Source of the DNA: Bog-756 sp963745955
GTDB taxonomy: Bacteria; Actinomycetota; Acidimicrobiia; Acidimicrobiales; RAAP-2
Assembly: GCA_963745955.1 (NCBI GenBank)
Contig: CAVUZI010000011.1
Span: 806,001-870,000 of the forward strand
DNA: 64,000 bases
Reading direction: 5' to 3'
The position numbers were made by a program, and so were the translations under genes. Below are positions 52,778-61,894 of the stretch, in pieces; the stretch's first letter is position 1; each line of letters begins with the position of its first letter. The notes under the pieces were generated by a model. It saw only the letters and a program-made list of their open reading frames with translations, made no database searches and was not told the DNA's origin.

Positions 52778-55700
52778 TCAACCATTTTCGAACTTTGCGC
52801 TGTACTCAACGAATGAACACAGAGTTGAGATGAGCCGCATTTCGTCCACGTCGCGTGCGCGGCTGTTCAAGAGCTCTTCCGTGCATACGAGGTACGCGAG
52901 ACACCGTGCCCGGCTGACGGCCACATTCAGCCGGTTACGGGAAAAGAGGAATTCTGCCCCCCGGGGCATATCCTCTGCGCTCGATGTCGTCATGGTGAAG
53001 AAGACCACTGCGGCCTCTTGTCCCTGGAATTTGTCAACCGTTCCCGCCATCACCCCACGAGTCCGCGGTTCGGAATTCAGGTAGTCCCGGAGCAGATGGA
53101 CCTGGTCGTTGTACGGGGCCACCACCATGAAATCGCCAACATCGAGCGGGGCATTGTGCCCGTGCTGATTGGTCCAGGAGGTTCCTATCAGCCGGCTGAT
53201 CTCGGCCACGACCATCTCGGCTTCCTCTTCGCTTTCGGTAGAACGATCGGCATGATCGGCTTCCAGCCACCGCAGACCGGTACCGAACTCGGTGTCCTGT
53301 CTCGCGCAACTCGGATGGCTGACCAGGCGTCCTTCGTAAATCTGATCCGAGATGAACCGACAGACATCGGGGTGCATGCGGCGCGTCTCTTTGAGGAAGA
53401 CGCCTCGATCAGGCGGCATGGTCGCATCCTCGCCCAGGACGTGCTCGAGCACACTCAGGCCTCCGCCTCCGGGATGTGATGCCTGGGTCACCTGCGGGAG
53501 CTGCAGCGGATCCCCCAACAGAATGATGTTCTTCGCCGAACGGGAGGCAGCCAGGGCATCAGCCAGGGCTAGTTGCCCTGCTTCGTCGATGAGCAGCACA
53601 TCGACAGGTGACCTCTTCATGGCCTTGTTCGAGAATAGCCAGGCGGTACCCGCCACCACATTGAATTCGTCACTGGCGCAACGCTCAATTGAGCCGGTGT
53701 ACTCCACCCCCGGCAGACCCCCGTCATCCGGCAAATCAACTTTTCGGATGCAGCGCAACTTGTTGCGATCGCCCTGTTTGTCGAAGATTGAGATGGTCTC
53801 GGACAGAAGGTTGTCGATGGCCGTGTGGCTCATGGCCATGATGCCGACACGCTTCTTCCTGCTGATCAGTTCATGGACGATGTGAGCGCCCCGGAAGGTC
53901 TTCCCCGTACCGGGTGGGCCCTGGATGGCCACATAGCTGTGATCGAGATACGGCACCCAGTCGAGGATGGATTTGACGTCGTCGGTAAATATGCCACCGT
54001 CGGGCCCGTGACCGGCTTCGAACCGGACGGGCTCTCGTCGCAACAGGGCCAGAGACCCGTCGTTCGGCGGGCCGCCGTCCGGATCGAGCATCTTGGCGGC
54101 CAGTTCGCCGAGCGCCTCGGGCTTGGGCGCCTGTCGCACCCAGCCGTTGACGACGACCGCCGAAGGGACGATCCCCAGATCTTGTGACCGTTGGTTCCAT
54201 ATGAGCACGAGTTCCCGAGATTCCGCGTCGACGTGATCAACACCGGCGTACCCGGCGGGACCGTCGGGCGTGGCGTAGAGCACGCCGAGTGAGCGATCAG
54301 CATCGAAGGCCGAGACAGCCTGGTCGGGAAATTGAAATCGGACCCCGCTCCACTTGAGGGGCTTCCCATTCTGTCCAATGCGCTCGACCGGACCCCGATA
54401 GGAGAGCCCGGCGATCACCTCCGGATCGTCGAGGAGCACCGGAATGTCGGCCGCAGTCTTGGCCAGTTGCCGGGCAATATGGGCCTGAAGTTCGCGCCAC
54501 CAGTAGCCGAGCAGGTCGCCAAGCAGATGCTCGGGTGTCTCCGGCCCGTATCTGTGCAGGGCCTCCACCTGGGCATCGAGATCGAGATTGACCTCTTCAG
54601 CCTCCAGCCGGGAGGCCCGCCACTCGAGTTCATCCGGTCGTTGGGTGACCAGCCAGTCCCGCAAAGCCAGTGTCGACCGAACGTCGTCAGCGTTGTAGGA
54701 GGCGATGCGGTCGAGATGGGCCCCATCGTGATCGGCCATGTACTGCTCGTACTCGACGACCGCTGCCGACCCCTGATCGATATCGTGGCCCCGCTCGTAG
54801 CCGGTGACCCGCTCGAGGTCCTTGAGCCCGTAGGACTCGGTGCCGACCTGCACCGCGTTACGGACCACTGGGTACAGGTCGACGAAGAACCCGGTCTGGA
54901 CCAACACGGCCAGTGTCGCCTCTCCCACCCCGTGGTCCGCGGTGAGGCGCTCAAGGGCGGAGCGTTCCGTATGGTTGTAGTGGTAGACGTGCATGTCCGG
55001 AAACCTCTGGCGGCGCTCGGCCAGGTAGGCAATCAATTCGCCGGTGACCGTCGCTTCGTCGTCGGGGCTGTGGGCCCACAGGGCCCGGTACTCCCATGAG
55101 CCATCTTCGGAGCGGGCGATCAGGCCTAGGAGGAAGAAGAGACCCGCATCGGCCCGCCAGAAGGGGTCACCCTCGAAGTCGAGGAAGACGTCACCCGGAT
55201 CGGGCTCGGGCGTGAGCTCGAAGCCACGGCCCCACGTGGGGTCCTCGCTGCGTTCGATGAACTCGACCGGAGGCGGTTGCCCCTGGTTCTCGCGGGCCCG
55301 TTCCTGAAGTGAAGCCTGCCTGACCAGCCGGGTGAATCGTTCGGGAGAGAGGCCGTCGATCGGATCCTGTTGGACAGCGAGCTGGCCCAGTGTCTCGATA
55401 TCGGCCTCTTCCAGCTCAGATCGGTCGGCACCCCGGATGCCGGCGACGTAAATCAGTGAGTCGCTGTCCCGCCACTCCTCCGTGCAGGTCCCGTGGAACT
55501 CGCAGAAGGCACAGTAGGCACAGGGCTCGGGAGTGGTGTGCGGGTCCGCCGAGTCGTCAGCCAGCAGAGCGGCCAGCTGCGATCGCTGCCGGCGCCAATA
55601 GGGCTGGAATTCCGAGGCTAGCAGTGTCTCCGTCCTCCCGGAGCCGAGCCACAGATGCATGCGCTTCGGTGGCCGGCCGGTCAGGGCTTGGAGCGCCTCG

Positions 55701-56155
55701 GCGTAAAAGCAGAGCTGGAGCACGTGGCCCGGCTTTCCTTCGGAGCGGGCCAACTTGGCATCGACCGGTTCGTAGGTACAGAAGCCGGGCTCCGGATGCT
55801 CAACCCGGACGACAAAGTCGGCGATCCCCCGCACGCCGCCGAGGATGAACGGCATCTGGTAGATGACGTCGCTGGCCGAAGCGAGGGGATTACCGATCCG
55901 CCCGACCCATGATGCGAACGGCTCACCCTTTCGTCGCCCGGGAATCTCGTAGACAGATCGGTCCTGTCGGCGATATTCCGCCAGGCACTGTGCCTCGTGC
56001 TCTCGGCCCTTGTCCACGACGAGCTGGGCAAACGGACCGAACTGTGACGATGCGACGGTGAGGCTCCCGTCGTCGACCCGGTGTCTCAATGTCAGGAAGT
56101 GGGCGCAGTCGAGCCACGCGGAAATCTTCGAGGGGGTGAGCAGCGATTCCCTCAC
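52778..56155 (-). CDS. TM0106-like RecB-family nuclease / DEDD exonuclease / SF1 helicase fusion
   Basis: An 1125-residue DNA or RNA processing enzyme. The N-terminal RecB-like nuclease shows 'SKISAWLDCAHFL' and the Cys cluster 'CAYCAFCEFHGTC', which could hold an iron-sulfur cluster. The middle is a ribonuclease-H-fold exonuclease: 'DVFLDFEGDPF', 'YHYNHTERSAL' and 'SYNADDVRST' give the acidic residues. The C-terminal SF1 helicase (Upf1/Dna2-like) has 'IQGPPGTGKTFRGAHIV', 'VLLIDEAGQL', 'ILLGDPLQLPQV' and 'NVAVSRAR'. The GTG at 56155 is chosen because GGAGGGG precedes it. It is the third gene of an operon with an ARPP-like and a phosphatase gene. Confidence 0.9.
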   Translation of the reverse strand: MRESLLTPSKISAWLDCAHFLTLRHRVDDGSLTVASSQFGPFAQLVVDKGREHEAQCLAEYRRQDRSVYEIPGRRKGEPFASWVGRIGNPLASASDVIYQMPFILGGVRGIADFVVRVEHPEPGFCTYEPVDAKLARSEGKPGHVLQLCFYAEALQALTGRPPKRMHLWLGSGRTETLLASEFQPYWRRQRSQLAALLADDSADPHTTPEPCAYCAFCEFHGTCTEEWRDSDSLIYVAGIRGADRSELEEADIETLGQLAVQQDPIDGLSPERFTRLVRQASLQERARENQGQPPPVEFIERSEDPTWGRGFELTPEPDPGDVFLDFEGDPFWRADAGLFFLLGLIARSEDGSWEYRALWAHSPDDEATVTGELIAYLAERRQRFPDMHVYHYNHTERSALERLTADHGVGEATLAVLVQTGFFVDLYPVVRNAVQVGTESYGLKDLERVTGYERGHDIDQGSAAVVEYEQYMADHDGAHLDRIASYNADDVRSTLALRDWLVTQRPDELEWRASRLEAEEVNLDLDAQVEALHRYGPETPEHLLGDLLGYWWRELQAHIARQLAKTAADIPVLLDDPEVIAGLSYRGPVERIGQNGKPLKWSGVRFQFPDQAVSAFDADRSLGVLYATPDGPAGYAGVDHVDAESRELVLIWNQRSQDLGIVPSAVVVNGWVRQAPKPEALGELAAKMLDPDGGPPNDGSLALLRREPVRFEAGHGPDGGIFTDDVKSILDWVPYLDHSYVAIQGPPGTGKTFRGAHIVHELISRKKRVGIMAMSHTAIDNLLSETISIFDKQGDRNKLRCIRKVDLPDDGGLPGVEYTGSIERCASDEFNVVAGTAWLFSNKAMKRSPVDVLLIDEAGQLALADALAASRSAKNIILLGDPLQLPQVTQASHPGGGGLSVLEHVLGEDATMPPDRGVFLKETRRMHPDVCRFISDQIYEGRLVSHPSCARQDTEFGTGLRWLEADHADRSTESEEEAEMVVAEISRLIGTSWTNQHGHNAPLDVGDFMVVAPYNDQVHLLRDYLNSEPRTRGVMAGTVDKFQGQEAAVVFFTMTTSSAEDMPRGAEFLFSRNRLNVAVSRARCLAYLVCTEELLNSRARDVDEMRLISTLCSFVEYSAKFENG

Positions 56156-56207
56156 CGTGTGCCCCTCCGACAATCGATCCCCCGCTCTGTACCGACCGAC
56201 CCTGGCT

Positions 56208-57188
56208 TCACCGTTGACGCCCCTCGTGGGCCACGAAATGCTCAAAGGAGATCCTCTGACCCTCATTCCACCGGTAGGCCACGAGAGGCCCGCCCTTCAC
56301 CGCGCTGAAGTCGACACAGACGGTATTGTCGGTCCAGTCCTCACCCTTCCGCGGCTCTCCCGTGCGCCAATAGTGACCGTAGAAGACGGGCTCTGGGTCG
56401 CGGTAATCGAAGACCGTCTCCTTCGGGCAGGGGGTATCAGGAAGGGTTGGATAGGTCTTACCCTCCTTGGTCTTGGCGTCCGGGGGAATTTCCGCCAGGT
56501 CCCTGAGGGTCTTCCCGTCGGCATTCCACCATCGGATCCGTGCCTCATGACGAAGGTGGCCACTCTTGTCCTTGAACCCCGGTTGCCCGTACTCGGTCAG
56601 GCTGAGCTCCGGGCCCTTGATCAGCACTTCGATGGCACGGTGTTCTGGACTTCCCTTGTCGGTGGCCCGGATAATGAACTCGTCAGAGATGGGCGCTCCA
56701 GGCGATACACAATCCTTCACCCTTTCGATCTCGTCCCCGTCCCAGCAGGCGTGAACGACGCGGATGCCACCGAGATCGAGCCAGAGTGGGAGGGTCCTGA
56801 ACCACTCGATCCAGTAGGCGTACAGACGGGTGTCGACCGGTATCTGGTCCGTGAACGCCTTGTGCTGTTTCACGTTCTTTTTGTTGTGGGGTCGTGCGAA
56901 CTTACCGGAATCGGGGTCACGAGTGGCGAACGAGATGGCGTTGAACTCGTGGTTCCCCATCACCATCTGTGCACTGCCGGAATCGACCATGGCCCGGACG
57001 ACCTCGAGGGTCTTGATCTGCTGCGGTCCACGATCGACGAGATCGCCAACGAAAATGGCCTGGCGCTCCCCACCGCTTTCCATGTGCCGATAGGCCCCAC
57101 CGCTCTCGATGTACCCGAGATCACGGAGGAGGCCTTCGAGCATTTCGGCACAGCCGTGCACATCGCCGATGACATCGAAACCTCTCAT
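56208..57188 (-). CDS. PPP-family metallophosphoesterase
   Basis: A 326-residue calcineurin-like phosphatase. The metal-ligand motifs are in the usual order: 'DVIGDVHGCAEML', 'AIFVGDLVDRGPQ', 'MVMGNHEFNA' and 'IRVVHACWDG', with a last His in 'PVFYGHYW'. It resembles bacterial serine/threonine phosphatases, diadenosine tetraphosphatases and RNA-end-healing phosphatases. Which of these it is cannot be read from the sequence. The ATG at 57188 gives the standard 'MRGFDVIGDVHG' start. It lies 49 bases after the ARPP-like gene and 52 bases before the nuclease-helicase gene. Confidence 0.9.
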   Translation of the reverse strand: MRGFDVIGDVHGCAEMLEGLLRDLGYIESGGAYRHMESGGERQAIFVGDLVDRGPQQIKTLEVVRAMVDSGSAQMVMGNHEFNAISFATRDPDSGKFARPHNKKNVKQHKAFTDQIPVDTRLYAYWIEWFRTLPLWLDLGGIRVVHACWDGDEIERVKDCVSPGAPISDEFIIRATDKGSPEHRAIEVLIKGPELSLTEYGQPGFKDKSGHLRHEARIRWWNADGKTLRDLAEIPPDAKTKEGKTYPTLPDTPCPKETVFDYRDPEPVFYGHYWRTGEPRKGEDWTDNTVCVDFSAVKGGPLVAYRWNEGQRISFEHFVAHEGRQR

Positions 57189-57237
57189 GACGTCCAGTTT
57201 CCCACGGAGAGGCGGTCGTCGACCTTGTGGCCCGGTC

Positions 57238-58134
57238 TCATACCGGAGCCACAAAGGCGGCGAGGTGGATCAGACGGCCCTCATAAGCGAGACCGATACC
57301 GGCCACGTCGCCGTGCAGGAGGATCTCCTCACCCAGGCCAACACCCCGGCCGGTGTCTCGGGCGGCGGTGTCGACCTGGGCGAGGAAGCGCTCGATGGCC
57401 CGCATCGGATCACTACCCCCGGATGGCACGGGCGCATCGAGGGCGTGGCCGGCGACGATCCCCCGGAGGTAGGTCTCTAGCGTGGTGGGCTTGTCGAAGA
57501 GGTCCATCCCGACGACCTCGTCTCCGACCGTGCAGACAACGCCGATCTGGCTGGGGACCGGCTCGATCCGATCAAGTTCGTCGACCATGTGGTCTGCCAC
57601 CTCGCTCTGGACGTCCTGGAGGGCGGACGTCTCCGAATCGACCCCGTGAGCAATCGATTGGCGCTCGACCTCGTCCCACACACGATGCTGGTCGGATCGA
57701 CGGCTCGGGGCCTCGCCCATCCGTGGCTCCAGGGTGGAAGTCTTGGCGGCCCGCAGCGATCCCGGAGCATGCCTGTTCGAGGCGGACATCGCCCGTCTCG
57801 ATCCCCACCGCCCGGCTTCTACGCACGAGACCGGCACGTCGATCAGGGACCGGGGCGGGCAGAGTACGGTCACGTTCATCGTGCGGTCCTGATCCCCTCC
57901 AATGAGCAACTCCCCTTCGACCAGCAGGATGGGCACGTCGGCCAGGTTGGTCACCGAGAGAAGCGGTACCTCAGGTGGATCGAGCTCCCTGACCTCGATC
58001 AGCCCCGCCTCGTATGCCTCCGGTCCCGTCAGGTACGAAGGACCGCCCGCCTTCTCGCTGGTCAACGGGAAAACCTGTAGTCCTCCTACCGCCAAACCAT
58101 CGCCGACACTTACGTCAAACTCGAGCACCTTCAT
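57238..58134 (-). CDS. ARPP-1 domain protein
   Basis: A 298-residue protein with the ARPP-1 pattern: 'FDVSVGDGLAVGGLQVFPLT', 'LLSVTNLADVPILLVEGELL' with 'IGGDQDRTMNVTVL', and the Cys-containing 'VPVSCVEAGRW'. A helical C-terminal part and a final strand 'LAYEGRLIHLAAFV' follow. The family name comes from its frequent neighbours, ADP-ribosylglycohydrolase and rhodanese-phosphatase proteins; no activity is established. GGAAGGAATC lies upstream of the ATG. It is the first gene of a three-gene run with a phosphatase and a nuclease-helicase. Confidence 0.78.
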   Translation of the reverse strand: MKVLEFDVSVGDGLAVGGLQVFPLTSEKAGGPSYLTGPEAYEAGLIEVRELDPPEVPLLSVTNLADVPILLVEGELLIGGDQDRTMNVTVLCPPRSLIDVPVSCVEAGRWGSRRAMSASNRHAPGSLRAAKTSTLEPRMGEAPSRRSDQHRVWDEVERQSIAHGVDSETSALQDVQSEVADHMVDELDRIEPVPSQIGVVCTVGDEVVGMDLFDKPTTLETYLRGIVAGHALDAPVPSGGSDPMRAIERFLAQVDTAARDTGRGVGLGEEILLHGDVAGIGLAYEGRLIHLAAFVAPV

Positions 58135-58311
58135 GATCTGATTCCTTCCCGCTCTTTGTCTTGGGAACAGCGTGCAGGGAGGGTGTGACGATTACATGGT
58201 TGTCATTCGTGGGGAACTGCGCCGGCGGCGTTGCAACACAAGGCCAAGACCGGCCGATCTCGGATTAGCGTCGAAGAGAGACAAGGCCGAACAGAACCCG
58301 GAGGAGCCACA

Positions 58312-58749
58312 GTGACGACACTTCAGGACGCCGTGGACATCGGTCGTCAGGATCGGTTTCTGGCCGTCGTATCAACGTTGCGAGCCGACGCCACGATCCA
58401 GTCATCGGTGGTGAACGCGGGCGTCCTCTCACATCCAGTCAGTGGAGAAGAGGTAGTCGTCTTTGTCACCGCCGGAAAGGCAAAGCTGGCCAACCTCAGG
58501 GATCGGCCGCAGGTCAGCATCACCTTTCGTTCGGGGTGGCAGTGGGCGACGGTCGAAGGCCGGGCTGAGATCATCGGACCTGACGATGGTCACCCTGACT
58601 TCGATCCCGAGCGGATTCGCCTGCTGCTTCGCGACGTGTTTTCGGCGGCCGGGGGTACCCATGACGACTGGGATGCCTACGACCATGCCATGGCCGAGGA
58701 GCGACGGGCTGCCGTGCTTGTCAGCGTTTCGCGGATCTACAGCAATTGA
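58312..58749 (+). CDS. PPOX-class F420-dependent enzyme
   Basis: A 145-residue split-barrel protein of the pyridoxamine-phosphate-oxidase superfamily, F420-binding branch. The core is 'DRFLAVVSTLRADATIQSSV', 'VVVFVTAGKAKLANLRDRPQ', 'VSITFRSGWQWATVEGRAEI' and the C-terminal helix with 'AVLVSVSRIYSN'. GGAGGAG lies before the GTG at 58312. F420 reductases of this type reduce small or aromatic substrates. It is divergent from the ARPP operon and single. Confidence 0.88.
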   Translation: MTTLQDAVDIGRQDRFLAVVSTLRADATIQSSVVNAGVLSHPVSGEEVVVFVTAGKAKLANLRDRPQVSITFRSGWQWATVEGRAEIIGPDDGHPDFDPERIRLLLRDVFSAAGGTHDDWDAYDHAMAEERRAAVLVSVSRIYSN

Positions 58750-58789
58750 CCCATCGGAATCAGATGGACACGCTCGCTTGTCCTTCGTC

Positions 58790-58808
58790 CTCAGCTTCTC
58801 AGGCTGAC
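58790..58808. repeat. CTCAGC-type hairpin between convergent genes
   Basis: CTCAGC and GCTGAC form a 5-base core around a 7-base loop, then GTC/GAC pairs beyond one mismatch. It lies between the PPOX gene stop and the stop of the small membrane protein gene. Confidence 0.55.
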
Positions 58809-58825
58809 GACCCATTCGGGCGAAG

Positions 58826-59053
58826 TCAGTCCGGTGTTCGCCGTCCGTCCTCCGACCCGAGTCGTGAGCCGATCACCAGGACCACCACGGCAATCTCGAT
58901 CACAGCGCCGAAGGGGCCGAGGACCGTGAGCGCGCCGAACAGGACGCCAATCCCCAGGAGAACCGCGAAGTATCTGAGCACCGGGTGTCGACGGAAGGTG
59001 TAGCTCCTCCCGTTGCGTTGAACAGTGACGTATTTGGCGAATAATCCGCTCAT
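58826..59053 (-). CDS. Small membrane protein coupled to TY-Chap-like gene
   Basis: A 75-residue protein. A basic N-terminal half ('YVTVQRNGRSYTFRRHPVLR') is followed by two short hydrophobic segments ('YFAVLLGIGVLFGALTVLG' and 'AVIEIAVVVLVIGSRL'). The start overlaps the upstream stop by ATGA, so it is translationally coupled. No family is recognised. It is likely to place or assist its partner at the membrane. Confidence 0.7.
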   Translation of the reverse strand: MSGLFAKYVTVQRNGRSYTFRRHPVLRYFAVLLGIGVLFGALTVLGPFGAVIEIAVVVLVIGSRLGSEDGRRTPD

Positions 59054-60042
59054 CGATGTTCGGCCATCCCCGTCGGTCCTCCCCTGGCGGTCTCCGCTCC
59101 TCCTCGGGCCCCACGCTCAGCGGCATGGCTTGCCGCCAGAACCTGCGCGGTTGAGCGATCACGTCCGCCGCGTACGACCCAGGTGCAGCCGAGGCAGGCG
59201 GCCCAGTAGATCTGGGGGAGGTGCAACACGAACGGTGGGTGCTCGACCGGCCAGGCCGAGACGTCGCCTCCGTGCTCAGCCGCCCAGTCAACCCGTCCCT
59301 TTTCGCGGGCTTCCCAGCAGGTCACAGCCACGTCGACCGCTGTCGTGGCGTACTTCCAGGCCGCGAAAGCGGAACCAGGGTGCCCATGGTGGGGGAACAT
59401 CTGCCGGTAGTAGTCGGCCCACGCCTCATCGGTCGGGCGGAAGCCCCGTCGGGGGGCAGGCTCGTCGAGGGTCATCAGGTCATCGGGGACCTGCTCGCTG
59501 GCCGGCGTGCCGCCGCGCCTCGGCGATGGGAACAGTGTCAGCACCAGTCGATCGGCGGCTCCGGTTCCGTAGACGTCACGGAGCGTGCGCACGGCCTGAT
59601 CCGCTGCACCCGTGACGTCGGGGCTGGTGGTCGCTTCGACCCGTTGCCAGTTCGGCGTTGACGGGAGCTCCGGGGGGTTCCAGCCCAGGTGCTCGAGCAG
59701 GTGCTCCTCCTGAGGGCTCAGGCGCTCGCTCGGCAGCGAAGCCGTACCGCTTCCCGCCTCGGCGACCAGGGAGCCGTCCTCGAAGGCCATCCCCTGCCAG
59801 TAGCGGTGCGGGCGGGCGGCCACCTTGGCGACCAGGATCCACCGACCGGGTCGGCTGCACAGCCGTTCGAGGAGATGGGGCAGCCCGAGGGCGAACGAAC
59901 CGAGGGAGACCTCCCATTCCGTCTCCTGCACCTCGGCCCCTCCGGCCTGAGACGGTGAGAGTGCCGACTCGTGAGACTCGTGGAGAACCGACTCGGCCTC
60001 GGTAAGCCATTGATCCAAGGATGTGATTGCTTTCGACGCCAT
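59050..60042 (-). CDS. TY-Chap / YbjN-like domain protein
   Basis: A 330-residue soluble protein from ATG 60042, with GAGGAGG upstream. The N-terminal half has the TY-Chap/YbjN pattern: 'EWEVSLGSFALGLPHLLERL', 'SERLSPQEEHLLEHLGWNPP' and 'PNWQRV'. This is a chaperone-like fold often tied to secretion or effector systems. The second half has 'WADYYRQMFPHHGHPGS' and 'LPQIYWAACLGCTWVV', which I do not recognise. The frame is open upstream of 60042 but without support. A small membrane protein gene overlaps its end. Confidence 0.65.
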   Translation of the reverse strand: MASKAITSLDQWLTEAESVLHESHESALSPSQAGGAEVQETEWEVSLGSFALGLPHLLERLCSRPGRWILVAKVAARPHRYWQGMAFEDGSLVAEAGSGTASLPSERLSPQEEHLLEHLGWNPPELPSTPNWQRVEATTSPDVTGAADQAVRTLRDVYGTGAADRLVLTLFPSPRRGGTPASEQVPDDLMTLDEPAPRRGFRPTDEAWADYYRQMFPHHGHPGSAFAAWKYATTAVDVAVTCWEAREKGRVDWAAEHGGDVSAWPVEHPPFVLHLPQIYWAACLGCTWVVRGGRDRSTAQVLAASHAAERGARGGAETARGGPTGMAEHR

Positions 60043-60355
60043 CGCGTGTACCTCCTCATCGATCCTGGCGGTGCCACCGTGCCCACGGGCCGGTTGGCGG
60101 AGCTTCAGCGGGCCAGGTCCCTCCACTCCTCTGGATGTGTCAATCCCAACCATACGGTCAGGGTGTGACAGTGGCGTGGGCCACCACCAGGGCGATCGTG
60201 CCCCATGACCCCGAAATCGGGGTCCCCGCTGTCAAAACGCCATGGAAGGCCGGTGGCCATCGTCATTCGTCGGTCTTATGTGATTGCAGTTTTGGCACCC
60301 CTCGAGACCGGCTCTAACCTCATGAAGGGGGTTAGGGCGAGTGGGGAAGGTGGGG

Positions 60356-61579
60356 ATGGAGACAACACGTCCGGTTTGGGACCTCGATCTTCCGCTTCTT
60401 GACACCACCGGTCTTGACCGGGAGGAGTCCATATCGATCGCCTCCGCGATGGCTCGTGAGCACTGGATCGTCCGGACTGACGTTGGAGTGGCGCTGCTCC
60501 GATATAGCGACGTGACAGCCATATTGCGAGACCGCAGATTTCACAACGCGCTGGCGCTGATCCCGCGCATGGGTGGTGTCGAACCGGATGGCTACCTGGA
60601 GAACCGGAGGCGGTCGATCCTGGCTACGGAAGGCGAGGAACATACACGCTTGCGACGATTGGTTTCAGCGGCATTCACGCCGGCGGCGGCCAATCGCCAC
60701 CGTCCGACAATGCGTAGAGCAATCACCTCCCTGCTCGAGCCTCACCTCAAAGCTGGGCATTGCGAGTTTGTCACCGACATCTGTGATCCCTATCCGATTC
60801 CGGTCATCTGCGAAGTCCTCGGTGCTCCGAACGAGGACTGGCGCAAGTTCAGCCTCTGGGCCATTGACATCTTCAAGATATTCAACGGCAATCTGACCGA
60901 GGACCTCCCCTCCATAGAGCGGGCTTCGAACGAGCTCGGTGCCTACGTCGCCGATATGGTCGAGAAGCGTCGTACGCGACCGAGATCCGACCTTCTCTCG
61001 GTGCTGATCTCTGCCGAGGAGGATGGCGATCGTCTCACCACTGAAGAGCTGTGCATGCTCGTTGAGGCCGTGTTGATGGCCGGCACCGATACGACGAGGA
61101 ACCAGCTCGCCTGCGCGATGGCGCTTTTCGCCCAGCACCCCAAGCAATGGGAGCTGCTGACAGCCCGCCCTGAGGCGCTCGCTCCCCGAGCGGTCGAAGA
61201 AACGATGCGCTACCTCGGAGCCGTGAGAGCGACCGTGCGTGTCACGAGTTGCGACATTGTATACAACGGCGTCATCATACCCGAGGGGACCGTCGTGGCC
61301 ACCAACTTGGCAGCGGCAAACCGCGATCCGGACGAGTTCTTCGACTCCGAAGCGTTCGATATCACCGCCACCCGGTCTTCGGAGCAGCTGACGTTTGGAT
61401 CGGGAATCCACCGCTGTCTGGGCGCGGCACTGGCCCGCGCCGAACTCCAGGAGGCACTGATCGTCGTGGCCGAGCATCTCAAATCGGTGTTTCTGGACGG
61501 GCCGATTCGATGGAAGCCAGCCAGGTTTGGCATCTGGGGCCCCGCATCGTTACCTCTTGGCTTCGAGGTTGCCGAATGA
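60356..61579 (+). CDS. Cytochrome P450 (bacterial class I)
   Basis: A 407-residue heme monooxygenase with all landmarks. I-helix 'VLMAGTDTTRNQLA', ExxR as 'EETMR', the 'R-x-T-x-x' segment after it and heme loop 'FGSGIHRCLGAALARAE' with the ligand Cys are all intact. It requires ferredoxin and a reductase, which are not adjacent. The ATG at 60356 is preceded by GGAAGG; GTG 60341 is an alternative. The substrate cannot be inferred; terpenoid or steroid oxidation is common for this class. Confidence 0.93.
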   Translation: METTRPVWDLDLPLLDTTGLDREESISIASAMAREHWIVRTDVGVALLRYSDVTAILRDRRFHNALALIPRMGGVEPDGYLENRRRSILATEGEEHTRLRRLVSAAFTPAAANRHRPTMRRAITSLLEPHLKAGHCEFVTDICDPYPIPVICEVLGAPNEDWRKFSLWAIDIFKIFNGNLTEDLPSIERASNELGAYVADMVEKRRTRPRSDLLSVLISAEEDGDRLTTEELCMLVEAVLMAGTDTTRNQLACAMALFAQHPKQWELLTARPEALAPRAVEETMRYLGAVRATVRVTSCDIVYNGVIIPEGTVVATNLAAANRDPDEFFDSEAFDITATRSSEQLTFGSGIHRCLGAALARAELQEALIVVAEHLKSVFLDGPIRWKPARFGIWGPASLPLGFEVAE

Positions 61580-61894
61580 GAATCGTGGGTTGACGGGACT
61601 GCGGTCATCCAACTCCCATTAGTGGCCTGCGGTCTCCGCGTCCTCAGCTTCAACGGCTGAGGGACTCAGGGTCACCTACCAGCACTCCCGAACTGCACGT
61701 TTGAGCCACCTCAGTTGCAGCTCGCCGCGCGGTCCGTTCGTCAGTACGGATCAACTCAAAAGCGGTGCCGCCAACTGCTTCTTGGATGCCTGTGATGGAC
61801 ACTGCAGCCCCTTCGCCACGAGGTGGTCGCTACCGAGCCAGCGCCCGTCACCGTCGCGGCCTGTAGTGGGCGAAGGCGCCGCGTGGCAGGAACT
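61580..61894. other. Convergent intergenic region, 315 bases
   Basis: It lies between the P450 gene (plus) and the alcohol dehydrogenase gene (minus). It contains one CTCAGC hairpin, described separately. No gene is seen. Confidence 0.5.
61641..61664. repeat. CTCAGC-type hairpin between convergent genes
   Basis: TCCTCAGC and GCTGAGGGA pair with one bulge around a 7-base loop. It probably marks the end of the P450 transcript. Confidence 0.6.
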
